64,000 nucleotides of DNA from Aquirufa ecclesiirivi (GTDB lineage Bacteria > Bacteroidota > Bacteroidia > Cytophagales > Spirosomataceae): contig NZ_JAANOP010000003.1 of assembly GCF_011250515.1 (NCBI RefSeq), forward strand, positions 248,001-312,000, given 5' to 3'. Position 1 is the first letter of the stretch. Each line of letters opens with the position of its first letter. Under the pieces are notes generated by a model that did not search any database, had not been told where the DNA came from, and worked only from the letters and a program-made list of their open reading frames with translations. The position numbers and the translations under genes were made by a program. Positions 14,322-24,600 of the stretch are shown here, piece by piece.

Positions 14322-15305
14322 TTACATCAAGTGGCTTTGGGCCTCTTTTTTCAACAATTCTTTATCAATAGGAACTACACCTAAAGATTCACAAACTAGC
14401 CCTCCGCCCAAATTAGCTAAGGAAGCAATATGCCTTGCTGGTAATCCCAATGCTAGCGCACAAGCGGCAATAGAAATCACTGTATCACCAGCCCCTGAAA
14501 CATCGGCTATTTGTCGAATATGCGCCGGTATACGTACTTGATCTTGCCCTAAGTCCATCAATACTCCTCTTTCTGATAGCGTTACAAACACCCCATCAAA
14601 ACCTTGACTTTCTTTAAATTGATGAACTGTTTCCAATAATTTTTGCCCCTCCAAATCTTCAGGAAAAAGACCCAAGCCATCACGCAATTCATGTAAATTA
14701 GGCTTAAATAAAGTAGCTCCTCGGTAATTAAAAAAGTTGCGTTTCTTAGGATCTACCACGGTAGGAATACCCTGTTTTCTGGCCAAAGTTATTACTTCTT
14801 GAATGAATTGCTCGTTCAAAACACCTTTGTCGTAATCCTCAAAAATAATTACATCTATTTCCTTGATACAAGCTTTTACCTTCTCCAAAAGTGCTTGTGA
14901 GCTTGCCTGTTGCACGGATTTGTCAGTTTCTGAATCAACCCGCAACAATTGCTGAGAACCAGCTATTATCCTTTCTTTGATGGATGTAGTTCTTCCTTTT
15001 TCCTCCACAATTCCACTTAAAGAAATTCCTTCTTTCTCCAATAAGTATTTTAATTGTGCTCCAGCTTCATCATCTCCAACCACAGAAACTACCCAAGGTT
15101 TTGCACCTAAGCTGGCGATATTCATAACCACATTTCCCGCTCCACCCAGTCTAGCTTCTTTTTTTATTACTTGAACCACAGGAACAGGTGCTTCTGGAGA
15201 AATTCGACTCACCTTACCCCAAGTGTAAGCGTCAATCATTAAGTCTCCAATGACCAAAACCTGTAATCGATCAAAACCCTGGAAAATTTCATTCACTGTT
15301 TTCAT
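14322..15305 (-). CDS. PfkB-family kinase, D-glycero-beta-D-manno-heptose-7-phosphate kinase (RfaE1-like)
   Basis: 327-residue ribokinase-fold enzyme that most resembles the HldE/RfaE1 N-terminal domain, which phosphorylates heptose 7-phosphate at C1 for ADP-heptose and LPS core synthesis. Features are VLVIGDLMIDAYTWGKVSRI with the ISPEAPVPVV motif at residues 36-45, GGAGNVVMNIASLGA, the DPKKRNFFNYRGATLFKPN segment, and the ATP/anion-hole signature DVSGAGDTVISI near the C-terminus with catalytic Asp. It lacks the nucleotidyltransferase domain, so adenylylation would be a separate protein. The gene lies 2 bp downstream of moaA on the minus strand, probably a chance operon. Confidence 0.87.
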   Translation of the reverse strand: MKTVNEIFQGFDRLQVLVIGDLMIDAYTWGKVSRISPEAPVPVVQVIKKEARLGGAGNVVMNIASLGAKPWVVSVVGDDEAGAQLKYLLEKEGISLSGIVEEKGRTTSIKERIIAGSQQLLRVDSETDKSVQQASSQALLEKVKACIKEIDVIIFEDYDKGVLNEQFIQEVITLARKQGIPTVVDPKKRNFFNYRGATLFKPNLHELRDGLGLFPEDLEGQKLLETVHQFKESQGFDGVFVTLSERGVLMDLGQDQVRIPAHIRQIADVSGAGDTVISIAACALALGLPARHIASLANLGGGLVCESLGVVPIDKELLKKEAQSHLM

Positions 15306-15307
15306 AA

Positions 15308-16324
15308 CTATCCGCCAATACTAGTCATAGACTCGTTTATAATTCCTTTTCTATTTTTTTCTGCTTCAAAACCATCCTTGGGTCTATTCCCAAATAAGGT
15401 AATGAATGTCTGTCTAATTTCTTCATCACTAACTCCCTGACGAAGAAATGCTTTTAAATCAAAAACCCCATCGTCATATAAACAGGTTTTCACCTCCCCC
15501 AAAGCTGTCAATCGAATACGATTGCAGGTTCCACAAAAAGTACGACTAAAAGCTGCAATTACACCAACATCCCCTTTGAATCCAGGTATTTGATAACGCA
15601 TAGCTGTTTCCCCATAACTTAGGTCCATCGGCAGCATATTTCCAAAATGGGATTTCAAGTGATCAACAATTTTTATAAAATCCCATTTTATGATCGCAGG
15701 CCCTTTCCCCGATCCATTAAAAGGCATTTCTTCGATGAATCGAACAGAAATAGGATATTGCTCCGTTAATTGAGCCAAAGCAAGTATATCCTGCTCATTC
15801 TTTCCATCCATCACTACCGCATTGATTTTCACCTTAAAATCAGCCTCAACCAAACGCAACATAGCCGAATAAACCACATCAAAATCATCCCTACGTGTAA
15901 TTTTATGAAAACGTTTCCTATCTACTGAATCTAGACTTAAATTGATCGAACGAACCCCTAATTTAACCAGCTGAGGAATATGCTTTTCTAATAAAACCCC
16001 ATTACTAGTCAAACAAACTTCTAATCCTTCTAATCGACTAAGCTCTTCTAGGAATTCCATGATTCCCTGACGTATCAAAGGTTCCCCTCCAGTAATTCTA
16101 ACTTTTCTTAAACCTAATAGGTACAATTGCTGTACAATCCTCAACATTTCTTCCCAGGTCAATAATTGTTTTTCGGGCAAATAATGGATTCCTTCTTCTG
16201 GCATACAATAAAAACAGCGCAAATTACATCGGTCTGTGACGGCCAATCGCAAATATGTCATTTCTCTACCATGATTATCATAGAGAATAGTGCGTGGAGA
16301 AGGTAAGCTTTGAGAAATATCCAA
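15308..16324 (-). CDS. moaA: GTP 3',8-cyclase (molybdenum cofactor synthesis)
   Basis: Radical-SAM enzyme converting GTP to 3',8-cyclo-7,8-dihydro-GTP, the first step to molybdopterin. The 338-residue protein has the SAM-cluster motif Cys33-x3-Cys37-x2-Cys40 in TDRCNLRCFYC, the RITGGEPLIR motif, and the C-terminal second cluster in FCGTCNRIRLTALGEVKTC. It ends in the conserved double glycine, which is functionally needed. moaD is divergent 44 bp away. No other moa, moe or mog gene is in the window. Transcribed towards the heptose kinase gene, 2 bp apart. Confidence 0.96.
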   Translation of the reverse strand: MDISQSLPSPRTILYDNHGREMTYLRLAVTDRCNLRCFYCMPEEGIHYLPEKQLLTWEEMLRIVQQLYLLGLRKVRITGGEPLIRQGIMEFLEELSRLEGLEVCLTSNGVLLEKHIPQLVKLGVRSINLSLDSVDRKRFHKITRRDDFDVVYSAMLRLVEADFKVKINAVVMDGKNEQDILALAQLTEQYPISVRFIEEMPFNGSGKGPAIIKWDFIKIVDHLKSHFGNMLPMDLSYGETAMRYQIPGFKGDVGVIAAFSRTFCGTCNRIRLTALGEVKTCLYDDGVFDLKAFLRQGVSDEEIRQTFITLFGNRPKDGFEAEKNRKGIINESMTSIGG

Positions 16325-16349
16325 TATATTTGTGTTATATACAAAGGTA
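16325..16349. promoter_or_regulatory. Back-to-back promoters of moaA and moaD
   Basis: TATATTTG on the plus strand (16325-16332) and TACCTTTG on the minus strand (16349-16342) are both perfect TAnnTTTG boxes, 9 bp apart. For the minus one a TTTG lies 23 bp upstream (16376-16373). The plus -7 box abuts the moaA start codon, so the two transcripts overlap at their 5' ends. Confidence 0.5.
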
Positions 16350-16368
16350 CAAAATCGACCTCAAACGA

Positions 16369-16614
16369 ATGCCAAACTATCGAATTCTACTTTTTGGATT
16401 AACAAGAGATTTACTTCAAAATAAGGAAATTGTGGTGAGTTCTGAGAAAACATTAACCGCCTCACAGCTTTTAGACAAATTAAAATCCAATTATCCTTCT
16501 TTAGCCAAGCTTCCTTCTTTACGAATTGCTGCGGAACATCATTTTCCAGAAGCCCATTTTATCTTGAATGAAGGCATGGAAATTGCCTTAATTCCACCAG
16601 TTAGTGGCGGTTAA
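16369..16614 (+). CDS. moaD: Molybdopterin synthase small subunit MoaD
   Basis: Ubiquitin-like sulfur carrier; its C-terminal Gly-Gly is adenylated and thiocarboxylated, then donates sulfur to the dithiolene of molybdopterin with MoaE. From ATG 16369 there are 81 residues, the normal size; an upstream in-frame extension to 16294 overlaps moaA and its promoter and is unlikely. The ThiS/MoaD pattern is visible in YRILLFGLTRDLLQ at the start, TASQLLDKLKSNYPSL in the middle, and NEGMEIALIPPVSGG at the end. Divergent from moaA. The partner moaE is not in the window. Confidence 0.9.
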   Translation: MPNYRILLFGLTRDLLQNKEIVVSSEKTLTASQLLDKLKSNYPSLAKLPSLRIAAEHHFPEAHFILNEGMEIALIPPVSGG

Positions 16615-16628
16615 ACAACAAAGAACTG

Positions 16629-16636
16629 TATATTTG
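16629..16636 (+). promoter_or_regulatory. -7 box upstream of nuoL
   Basis: TATATTTG fits the -7 consensus, 22 bp before the nuoL ATG. It implies that nuoL has its own promoter and need not depend on moaD. The -33 region is poor. Confidence 0.4.
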
Positions 16637-16658
16637 CACATTAAACTCGTGTAACCCG

Positions 16659-18554
16659 ATGGGCTTAACCCCCTTATTTATTGGCCTCCTCCTTTTCCCT
16701 TGGATTTCGGCCATGCTCATCGCAGCTTTTTCCAAAATTCTTACACGTTTACTTTCTTCCTTTTCAATCCTATTATCTTTTATCCAATTCATTGGATTGA
16801 TATATTTTATTTACCAATTGCAAGGGAATCCTCATGCCATTCACTTACCCTGGTTTAGTTTAGGAGATTCGGTTTTTAGAGCTAGTTTTGAGGCTAGTTC
16901 ATCCTCTCAAATAGTAGCTATTTTGGTTGCTACTGTAGCCTTTTTTGTACAACTTTTCTCTAGTTCTTACCTGAAGGATGAGCCTCATTTAGCCCGATAT
17001 TACTTGTATTTACACTTATTTGCCGCGGCAATGTATGCTTTACTATTTGCGGATCAAATTTGGATATTTTACGCTTCATGGGAAATGGTGGGTGCGTGTT
17101 CATACTTATTAATCAGTTTTTGGTATCAAAAAGAAGTGGCCATCAAAGCCGCTAAAAAAGCCTTTTTATTAAACCGTTTTGGTGATATCGGACTGCTTAT
17201 TGGATTAATCGGATTGTCGATCCATTTCGACACCATGGAATTTTCTAGCATGCAAATTGGTTCAGTAGGCCCTGCGCCTATTGCAATTGGCCTAGCTTTA
17301 TTAGCAGGTGCCATAGGAAAATCGGCTCAGTTTCCTTTGATGTCCTGGCTCCCCGATGCCATGGAAGGACCAACACCTGCTTCTGCCTTAATTCATGCCG
17401 CTACTATGGTGGCAGCAGGTGTCTATTTAGGCATTAAAATCTACCCTTTTACGGGTGAAGATACTCATCTTTTCATGGCTGTCGTTGGAGCCATTTCTCT
17501 AGTGAGTGGTGCCATTTTTGCCCTATTCCAACATGACATAAAAAAAGCGCTGGCGTATTCTACCATTTCACAATTGGGTCTGATGTGGATGGGTATGGGA
17601 TCTGATGCTTCGCTATTGCATTTAGTGGTACACGGTATTTTCAAAGCAGGTTTATTCTTAGCTGCTGGATCAGTTATACATTATTTACATCATCAAAAAT
17701 CAAGTCATCATTTGGACGCCCAAAGTTTGAACCAAATGGGTGGACTTAGAAAACAGCTCCCTTGGACAGCACTCGGCTATGGTGTTTTTGCTGCTAGCTT
17801 AATGGGATTGCCTTTCACCAATGGATTTTTTAGTAAAGAAAACCTAGCTGGATTTCTTTGGGAAAACGCGCAAAATAGTCCTTTTTACCCCATTTATTGG
17901 ACTTTATTAGCTTGCCTAGCTATCGGGATGCTGTTAAGTAATTGGTATATCAGCCGTCAATTCTACCTCATATTCATGGGAGAAAATCGAGCAAAATTAG
18001 CTTTGGAAAAATCCTCAAAGTGGGATTTATCTCAACATATTCCCGTGAAAATCTTAGCCTTGCTTAGTTTGTTTTTCTGGACAAGCTGGAATCCAATTCA
18101 TACGCAGGAATCAAGTATTCTGAATTGGTTTCAAATAAAAACAATCGAAGTTCCATCCTTTTGGCTTATCATAACAGCCATTAGTTGGGTACTTGGTCTA
18201 AGTTTAACCTGGTTTAGTCGACATTGGATTCCAACAAAAAACTACCAGTTTTTGACAGCATTTTGGCCTTCTATTTTTCAATTTATTCCTTGGAAAGCAA
18301 GATGGACACATCGCATCGATATCCTCATATTGGATAAATTTTTAGTATGGCTAGCTCAGCTTCAAGTAGTAACTGGACACATCATTGCTTGGATGGATCA
18401 ATCTTTGGTTGATGGTTTACTGGTCGGTTTCAGCACAAAAATGAGTCAAGTTTCAGGACAATTCTTAAGTAAGTGGCAATCGGGGAAAGTTCAGCAATAT
18501 TGGATATTGGTATTTTTAACATTTGGTCTATTTTTACTGTACGTTTGGATGTAA
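16659..18554 (+). CDS. nuoL: NADH-quinone oxidoreductase subunit L (antiporter-like)
   Basis: 631-residue inner-membrane protein with about 16 helices, the distal proton-pumping subunit of complex I. The key glutamate is in FYASWEMVGACSYLLISFWY, the lysine of the discontinuous helix in GKSAQFPLMSWLPDAMEG, followed by PTPASALIHAATMVAAGVYL, and HDIKKALAYSTISQLGLM. The C-terminal region contains the long lateral-helix segment and last helix (about 545-631), which distinguishes real NuoL from shorter Mrp or bicarbonate-pump relatives. nuoM follows after 21 bp, but nuoA-K and nuoN are absent on both sides. Confidence 0.92.
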   Translation: MGLTPLFIGLLLFPWISAMLIAAFSKILTRLLSSFSILLSFIQFIGLIYFIYQLQGNPHAIHLPWFSLGDSVFRASFEASSSSQIVAILVATVAFFVQLFSSSYLKDEPHLARYYLYLHLFAAAMYALLFADQIWIFYASWEMVGACSYLLISFWYQKEVAIKAAKKAFLLNRFGDIGLLIGLIGLSIHFDTMEFSSMQIGSVGPAPIAIGLALLAGAIGKSAQFPLMSWLPDAMEGPTPASALIHAATMVAAGVYLGIKIYPFTGEDTHLFMAVVGAISLVSGAIFALFQHDIKKALAYSTISQLGLMWMGMGSDASLLHLVVHGIFKAGLFLAAGSVIHYLHHQKSSHHLDAQSLNQMGGLRKQLPWTALGYGVFAASLMGLPFTNGFFSKENLAGFLWENAQNSPFYPIYWTLLACLAIGMLLSNWYISRQFYLIFMGENRAKLALEKSSKWDLSQHIPVKILALLSLFFWTSWNPIHTQESSILNWFQIKTIEVPSFWLIITAISWVLGLSLTWFSRHWIPTKNYQFLTAFWPSIFQFIPWKARWTHRIDILILDKFLVWLAQLQVVTGHIIAWMDQSLVDGLLVGFSTKMSQVSGQFLSKWQSGKVQQYWILVFLTFGLFLLYVWM

Positions 18555-18575
18555 AAGTCCTATTAAAATGAAATA

Positions 18576-20237
18576 ATGGGTTTACCGCTACTATCATGTA
18601 TTATTCTTTTGCCATTAATCGGATCCCTAGTGGCTGCCGTAGTGAAATGGGAAAATGGGATTAAATATTGGGCAACTGGAATTTCAGCCATTCAATTGCT
18701 AACATTAATTTATGCAGGTACAAAATTTGATCATTCTGCTACCTCATTTCAGTGGAATGAAGAATTAAATTGGATTCAATTACCTCTAGGGTCCCTTGGA
18801 GAATTTGTCATTAAATATTCCTTAGGCCTTGACGGTTTAAGTTTCTTATTGATTGCTTTAACGGGTTTTATTTCCTTTTTGGCGATCATCAACTCGCATA
18901 GCATTCAGGAGAAAAAAGGCGCCTATTTTTCATTGCTATTATTACTAAATGCCGCCTTAATGGGTTGTTTTTTATCCCGCGACTTATTCCTTTTTTATGT
19001 ATTCTTTGAATTTATGCTCTTGCCCATGTATTTCCTCATTGGTATTTGGGGAGGACCAAGGAAAAACTATGCATCTATTAAATTCTTCTTATATACATTG
19101 ATAGGCTCACTTTTTATCCTAATTGTCATGTTAGGCATCAGTTTAGCCTACATTGATCCATATGAGACAGCAAAACATTTGGGCTTAATTCAAGAAGGTC
19201 AAAACTTTGATTTGGAAGCGCTGAAAAATATTCAAACCGCCATAGCTAATAAAGAAATAGCCAACTTTGATTTGGTCCATAGCTTTGATATGCAAGCATT
19301 AAGTGATGTCAATAATTGTCAAACTACTAGTATTTTACATCCAAATTCAGGTTGGTTACTCAATGGCCTAAGTGCCAGAATGTGGGGATTTTGGCTATTA
19401 TTCATTGGTTTTGCTATCAAGCTACCGATGGTCCCTTTACATACTTGGCTTCCCGACGCCCACGTGGAGGCTCCAACTCCAATATCTGTCATATTAGCGG
19501 GTGTATTGCTTAAAATTGGAGCTTATGGATGGTTAAGAACAGCTATTCCTTTTTTCCCTAAAGAGGCTTTGGAATCTGCCAATATCATGGCTGCACTTGG
19601 TGCCATTTCCATCATTTATGGAGCATATAATGCGCTAGCTATGAGTGATTTAAAGAAATTAGTCGCTTATTCTTCCGTTTCACATATGGGTTTTGTGCTC
19701 TTAGGAATTGCTTCCTTTCAGGCGGAAGGTTGGCAAGGCGCTATTTACCAATTAGTATCTCATGGTATTTTATCTTCTTTACTATTTTTAGTCGTTGGGG
19801 TCTTGTATGAAAGAACACATGATCGTCAAATAGATCATTACGCTGGCATAGCAAGTTTAATGCCTCGATTCACGTTGATTTCAGGTATTGCCATTTTTGC
19901 CTCTTTGGGACTCCCTGGATTTTCTGGATTTATAGGTGAATTTTTCAGTTTACTAGGAGCATTTACGAGCCCCTATATTCATCCTGCATGGGCTGTATTA
20001 GGGGCATTTGGTATTTTATTGAGTGCAGGTTATTTCTTATGGACCTTCCAAAAAGTCTATTTAGGTAAAACAAATCTCTTTAATACTGCATGGAAATTAC
20101 CCGATTTAAATCGCTTAGAAATATTTAGTTTGTTTAGTCTTGGTATATTAAGCATCCTTTTCGGTATATTACCACAATTAATCTTGGATTGGTCCAAATA
20201 CTTTGTTTCCAATTTCTTGACAACCCTACCTTACTAA
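18576..20237 (+). CDS. nuoM: NADH-quinone oxidoreductase subunit M (antiporter-like)
   Basis: 553-residue polytopic protein, second antiporter-like subunit of complex I. The pumping glutamate lies in FYVFFEFMLLPMYFLIGIWG, the lysine in GFAIKLPMVPLHTWLPDAH, followed by EAPTPISVILAGVLLKIGAYG, and the DLKKLVAYSSVSHMGFVLLG segment of the second half. Family length is about 480-510 residues; here an insert of roughly 60 residues (about 190-255, LEALKNIQTAIANKEIANFD) lies between helices and faces the outside or cytoplasm. It is paired with nuoL and followed 7 bp later by a TM2 gene where nuoN would be expected. Confidence 0.92.
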   Translation: MGLPLLSCIILLPLIGSLVAAVVKWENGIKYWATGISAIQLLTLIYAGTKFDHSATSFQWNEELNWIQLPLGSLGEFVIKYSLGLDGLSFLLIALTGFISFLAIINSHSIQEKKGAYFSLLLLLNAALMGCFLSRDLFLFYVFFEFMLLPMYFLIGIWGGPRKNYASIKFFLYTLIGSLFILIVMLGISLAYIDPYETAKHLGLIQEGQNFDLEALKNIQTAIANKEIANFDLVHSFDMQALSDVNNCQTTSILHPNSGWLLNGLSARMWGFWLLFIGFAIKLPMVPLHTWLPDAHVEAPTPISVILAGVLLKIGAYGWLRTAIPFFPKEALESANIMAALGAISIIYGAYNALAMSDLKKLVAYSSVSHMGFVLLGIASFQAEGWQGAIYQLVSHGILSSLLFLVVGVLYERTHDRQIDHYAGIASLMPRFTLISGIAIFASLGLPGFSGFIGEFFSLLGAFTSPYIHPAWAVLGAFGILLSAGYFLWTFQKVYLGKTNLFNTAWKLPDLNRLEIFSLFSLGILSILFGILPQLILDWSKYFVSNFLTTLPY

Positions 20238-20244
20238 CAAGCCT

Positions 20245-20604
20245 ATGAACCCTAGATTTTTGCCTTTAATTTCTCAATTAGAAATTGAAGAAATGATTGC
20301 CGTCAAACAAAAATTGAATGGCCTCAGTGACAGTCAACAAGAACAGTTTTTAGGCATTTACTTGGCTAGAAGAAGAGATACTTTATTGATACTCTTATGT
20401 ACCCTCATGGGTTTTGTGGGTTTCGCAGGAATACACCGCTTTGTTACCAACCGAATCGGCCTAGGTCTTCTATATTTTTTTACAGGAGGTTTATTGCTGA
20501 TTGGTACCATTGTGGATTTAATCAAATACAAAAAAATTGCCCTAAAATATAATATGAAAGTATTGGAAGAAACCAGTAGTTTGATTGGAAACTGGCAGGG
20601 TTAA
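20245..20604 (+). CDS. TM2-domain membrane protein
   Basis: 119 residues with a hydrophilic N-terminal helix (1-48), then a TM2 domain: two helices joined by the signature GFAGIHRFVTNRIGLGLLYF, i.e. G-x-x-G-x-H-R-F and G-x-G. The role of TM2 proteins in bacteria is unclear. It begins 7 bp after nuoM, so it is probably transcribed with nuoLM. A link with respiration is only an inference from position. Confidence 0.82.
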   Translation: MNPRFLPLISQLEIEEMIAVKQKLNGLSDSQQEQFLGIYLARRRDTLLILLCTLMGFVGFAGIHRFVTNRIGLGLLYFFTGGLLLIGTIVDLIKYKKIALKYNMKVLEETSSLIGNWQG

Positions 20605-20631
20605 AACTAATTAATTAAGAAAACCATTACG

Positions 20632-21528
20632 ATGAAAACAACATTCACAAGAAGAGATGTCATTAAAAATTCCGCGGGATTGGCAGGTCTAGGTTTCTTG
20701 GGTAATTCCATGGAACAACGTTTTACTGAGGCGGACAAACAAGCTGGAATGGATTTAAAAGGAAAAGTTAACCACTCGGCTTGTCGCTGGTGCTATCAAA
20801 CGATTCCTTTTGAAGAATTAGTCATGAATGCCAAAAAGATTGGCTTACAGTCCATTGAACTTACTGGACCCGATGAGTGGGATATTTTGAAAAAGCACGA
20901 TATGACTGCTGCCATTGGTTGGGGTAAATATCCCGAAGGAATGGGACTTCCCAATTTCTTCAACAAGTTAAAAAACCATGATCAATTGGTCGCTTTTTAT
21001 GAGGATTTAATCCCTAGGGCTGCTAAAGTGGGCGTTAAAAATTTAATTACTTTTTCCGGTAACCGTGATGGAATGAGTGATGAACAAGGCTTGTTGAATT
21101 GTAAAAAAGGCCTACAACGTATCATGAAAACGGCAGAGCGCCATGATGTGACGATTTCCATGGAATTACTCAACTCCAAAGTAAATCATAAAGATTATCA
21201 AGCTGATCACACCGAATGGGGTGCTGTTTTATGCGAAATGGTAGGTTCCGATAAATTTAAATTACTATACGATATCTACCACATGCAAATCATGGAAGGA
21301 GACGTAATTGCTACCATTAAAAAACATCATCAATATATTTCTCATTACCATACTGGTGGTGTACCAGGCAGAAATGAAATTGATGAAAGCCAAGAATTAA
21401 ATTATGCAGCGATCATCAAAGCTATTTATGATACCGGTTATAAAGGATTTATTGGTCAAGAATTTATTCCAGCACGTGCCGATAAAATGGCCTCATTAGA
21501 GCAAGCCGTTAAGATCTGCGACATCTAA
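20632..21528 (+). CDS. Hydroxypyruvate isomerase-like TIM-barrel protein with Tat signal
   Basis: 298 residues. The N-terminus carries a twin-arginine-type signal (FTRRDVIKNSAGLAGLGFLG), suggesting export. The rest is an AP-endonuclease-2/sugar isomerase TIM barrel. Metal ligands expected for the family are visible: Glu in TISMELLNS, Asp in LLYDIYHMQ, His in HYHTGGVPGRNE and Glu in GFIGQEFIPA. Relatives are annotated as hydroxypyruvate isomerase or myo-inosose/3-keto-sugar handling enzymes. It is the third Tat- or Sec-exported 3-keto-sugar-type protein in the window, but lies 11 kb from the other two. A strong terminator follows. Confidence 0.85.
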   Translation: MKTTFTRRDVIKNSAGLAGLGFLGNSMEQRFTEADKQAGMDLKGKVNHSACRWCYQTIPFEELVMNAKKIGLQSIELTGPDEWDILKKHDMTAAIGWGKYPEGMGLPNFFNKLKNHDQLVAFYEDLIPRAAKVGVKNLITFSGNRDGMSDEQGLLNCKKGLQRIMKTAERHDVTISMELLNSKVNHKDYQADHTEWGAVLCEMVGSDKFKLLYDIYHMQIMEGDVIATIKKHHQYISHYHTGGVPGRNEIDESQELNYAAIIKAIYDTGYKGFIGQEFIPARADKMASLEQAVKICDI

Positions 21529-21547
21529 TTGCCAAGCTATTGATATT

Positions 21548-21588
21548 TACGCAAGTTGTTGAAATCCAGCAGCTTGCGTATTTTTTTT
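21548..21588 (+). terminator. Terminator after the isomerase gene
   Basis: A 14-bp stem (arms 21548-21561 and 21567-21580, two G-U pairs) is followed by eight T. It lies 20 bp past the stop. Confidence 0.85.
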
Positions 21589-21682
21589 ATCAACAAGCTC
21601 ATTATTTGATTTCTTCCTTTTTTAAGGCTTTTTAGCTTCTGAATTAATTTTTTGATTTGAACTCACATAACAAGAGTTCAAG

Positions 21683-24600
21683 ATGAAAAAATATTATTTC
21701 TACTTACTACTCCTATTCATTAGCTGGGAAATACAAGGGCAATGTCCTATCATTCAATCTCAGCCAACCTCACAAACTGATTGTGATGGGAATAGTATTC
21801 GAATGATTGTCAAAAGTGATGGAGATCAATTCCAATGGGAAAAGAAACGACCAAGTGATAGTCAATTTAGCTCAATCTCAGGGGCTACCAATGCTCAATA
21901 CCAAATATATCCCAGTGGAGGTACACTCCATCCCTCTGGTACATTATATCGAGTAACGATTAAAAAAAATACATGTCAGGTATATTCACAAGAGGCCAGT
22001 ATCACCTTACACAGTATCACATCCATTGTAAATCCAAGCATTTGTGAGCGTGGCTCTGGTACTTTGATTCCTCAAATTCCCAATACATCATTGGCACAAG
22101 TTCAACAATATCAATGGACGAGGTCGGTGAATGGTGGCCCATTTGAGGATTTAGTGGATGATGCTATTTTTAGCGGAACCAAGAGTAAAGAACTTATCAT
22201 CTCCAATGCGCCTTTAACAATAAACAGTCAAAAAATCAAAGTGCGTATTCATTTTTCTATTAGTCCTAATAACGATAATGAAGGTTCTTTGACGAATGAA
22301 AACCAATCGAGCACTTGCCCAAGAACATCTTCTGAAGTTAGCATTCAAATGAAAAATGCTCCCATTCCTAGCCATGCCTCTAATCTCTACAAAGGATGTA
22401 TGGATAGCCCCATTTCGATAAATTCCACGGGCTGCTCTCCTTACAGTACTTATTGGTATGATGCTCAAGGACAAAAAATAGGCGAAGGAGCTCGCATTTC
22501 TGTCAATCTTACGGACTTATCTGCCCATCTATTTAAATCCACTTGTTATAAGAATGGATGTGAAAGCCTTTCTTCCCTGGGTACCTATGCACAAGCTTTT
22601 CCTATCCCTCCTGCGCCCATTAATAGTGGAACGCCGTCTCAAGTGTGCAGTGGATCAGTCATTAGCTTTAAAGCTTCTGGAGGAAGTAATAATTTATGGT
22701 ACCTTAATTCAACGGATAAAAATACCATTAGCACCGCTACATCCATAAATGTAAGTCAAACCATGAATGTTGGGCAAGATATGTTGGAAATCACCCGATG
22801 GGTATCACAAAAAATCAATGAATGCGAAAGTCCAAAAACAGCCATAAAAGTGAATGTTTCTCCTTCCTTATTGGCAGATGCAGGCGAAAATAAACAACTA
22901 AAAGGAAATGAATTATACCAGACTAATTCTTTAATAACCGCTCTTAGAGGTAATCCCCCTTATCAGCATTATTGGTCTACAACTAACAATACACCAATCA
23001 CATCATCTCAAGAAAGCAATCCTAACATAGGCCCATTTCGTTCATCTGGTTTCATCAAGGTCCAAGTCAAAGATCAATTAAATTGTATCGCTAAAGACTC
23101 CGTTTATATTCAGTGGGAAGATCAAGAAATACAAATTCCACAAGATAGTACCAGCCTTCCAGAAATACCTCAAGATACCACAGAAGTAGAAACACCAGAT
23201 ATTGGCGAAGACGATGGTGCTCAAATCCCAGATGATGAAGATGACACAGAAGAGGAAGAAGTAGAAAATAATAATGATGAAGGAACAGAGCAATCTAGTA
23301 GTCCACCTTGGTATGAAATTTCTTATACGATGGAACCATTATGCCAACAAGATGCCTATAGAATACAAGTTCAAGGTTGTCCAGGAAATGTCATGTACTT
23401 CAATCAATATGGACCAGAGTATATGAGAGCACAAGGCTCCGAATGGATTGTAGATGCTAGGTATGAACTATATATACAAATACGTTGCTCCGAGTCAAAT
23501 AGCAATACCATCAATATGACTATACCCGTATTGAAAAAACCCAACATTCCCATCATCAAAAATTTTGAACGTTATGTTTGTCATGATCAAATTGCTCAAA
23601 TTGAAATAGATCATACTTATAAAAATCAATTCATCGGATGGGAAAAAGACGGGCATTTTTTTTCAGAGGCTTTCATTTTACATCAAACTTTAGAATCAGG
23701 ACAATACCAAGCGATCATTCAGCAAAACACATGTTTTTACCGTAGTGACATTTTAAATCTTGAGGTTCGATTTGCACCACCAGCATCAACCGTTATTGCC
23801 TCAAAATCGTCACTTTGCTTACAAGATAGTTCCATATTGAAAATGGAAAATCCATACCCTTATATCCGATGGAAAACGGGTGAAAAGAATAGTTTCATCC
23901 AATTTAAGGCAATAAAATCTGGCCAATTTGAATTCCAGGCTCAGGTAAGCCAAGATAATCAATGTTGGTCAGATTGGTCTGAACCTCATATTATTCAAGT
24001 ACATGAAAATCCCATTCAACCCAATATAACGGCTTGGCCTGCACTTGGTTTTTGTCAAGGAGATTCCATCCAATTAAATGCCCCGAAGAATTTTCTAGGT
24101 TATCAGTGGAATAACGGGGTGACAACACAAACAAGCACTATAAAAAAAATAGGATGGTATTGGCTGAAAGTACAAAACCAATATGGGTGCTGGTCTAACC
24201 CGAGTGACTCCATTCAAGTCTATCATAATCCCGAGGAGCCCACTCCTATTGTTGAGGCAATTCCTTCAAGGCAGTTCTGCTCAGGCGAAAGCATTCAATT
24301 ACTAGCAAGTCGTTCTCATGCTTACCTATGGAAAAATGATTCCACGGATCCAAGCATTCAAATTACTGATTCTGGAAATTATTGGCTTAAGACTCAAAAT
24401 AAATTTGGGTGTTGGTCCAAAAGAAGTGAAGAAATCAGTATTTATCGGCGAGAAAACCCCTTAATACCCGCCGTTAAAAAATCGGGAAATTATTTTCTTG
24501 AAGCTATCAGTTTGGATCTACCAGATGAATATGAATGGAAAAAAAATAATCAAAAGTTAAGTGAATACCAGGCTTTGATCAAAGCTAAAGAAATTGGAGT

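Noticed and set aside
16659-20237. nuoL-nuoM as a DabAB/MpsAB bicarbonate transport pair
   Set aside because: The partner would be a DUF2309 protein, which is absent; NuoL has the long C-terminal helix region of complex I and NuoM is a true paralog.
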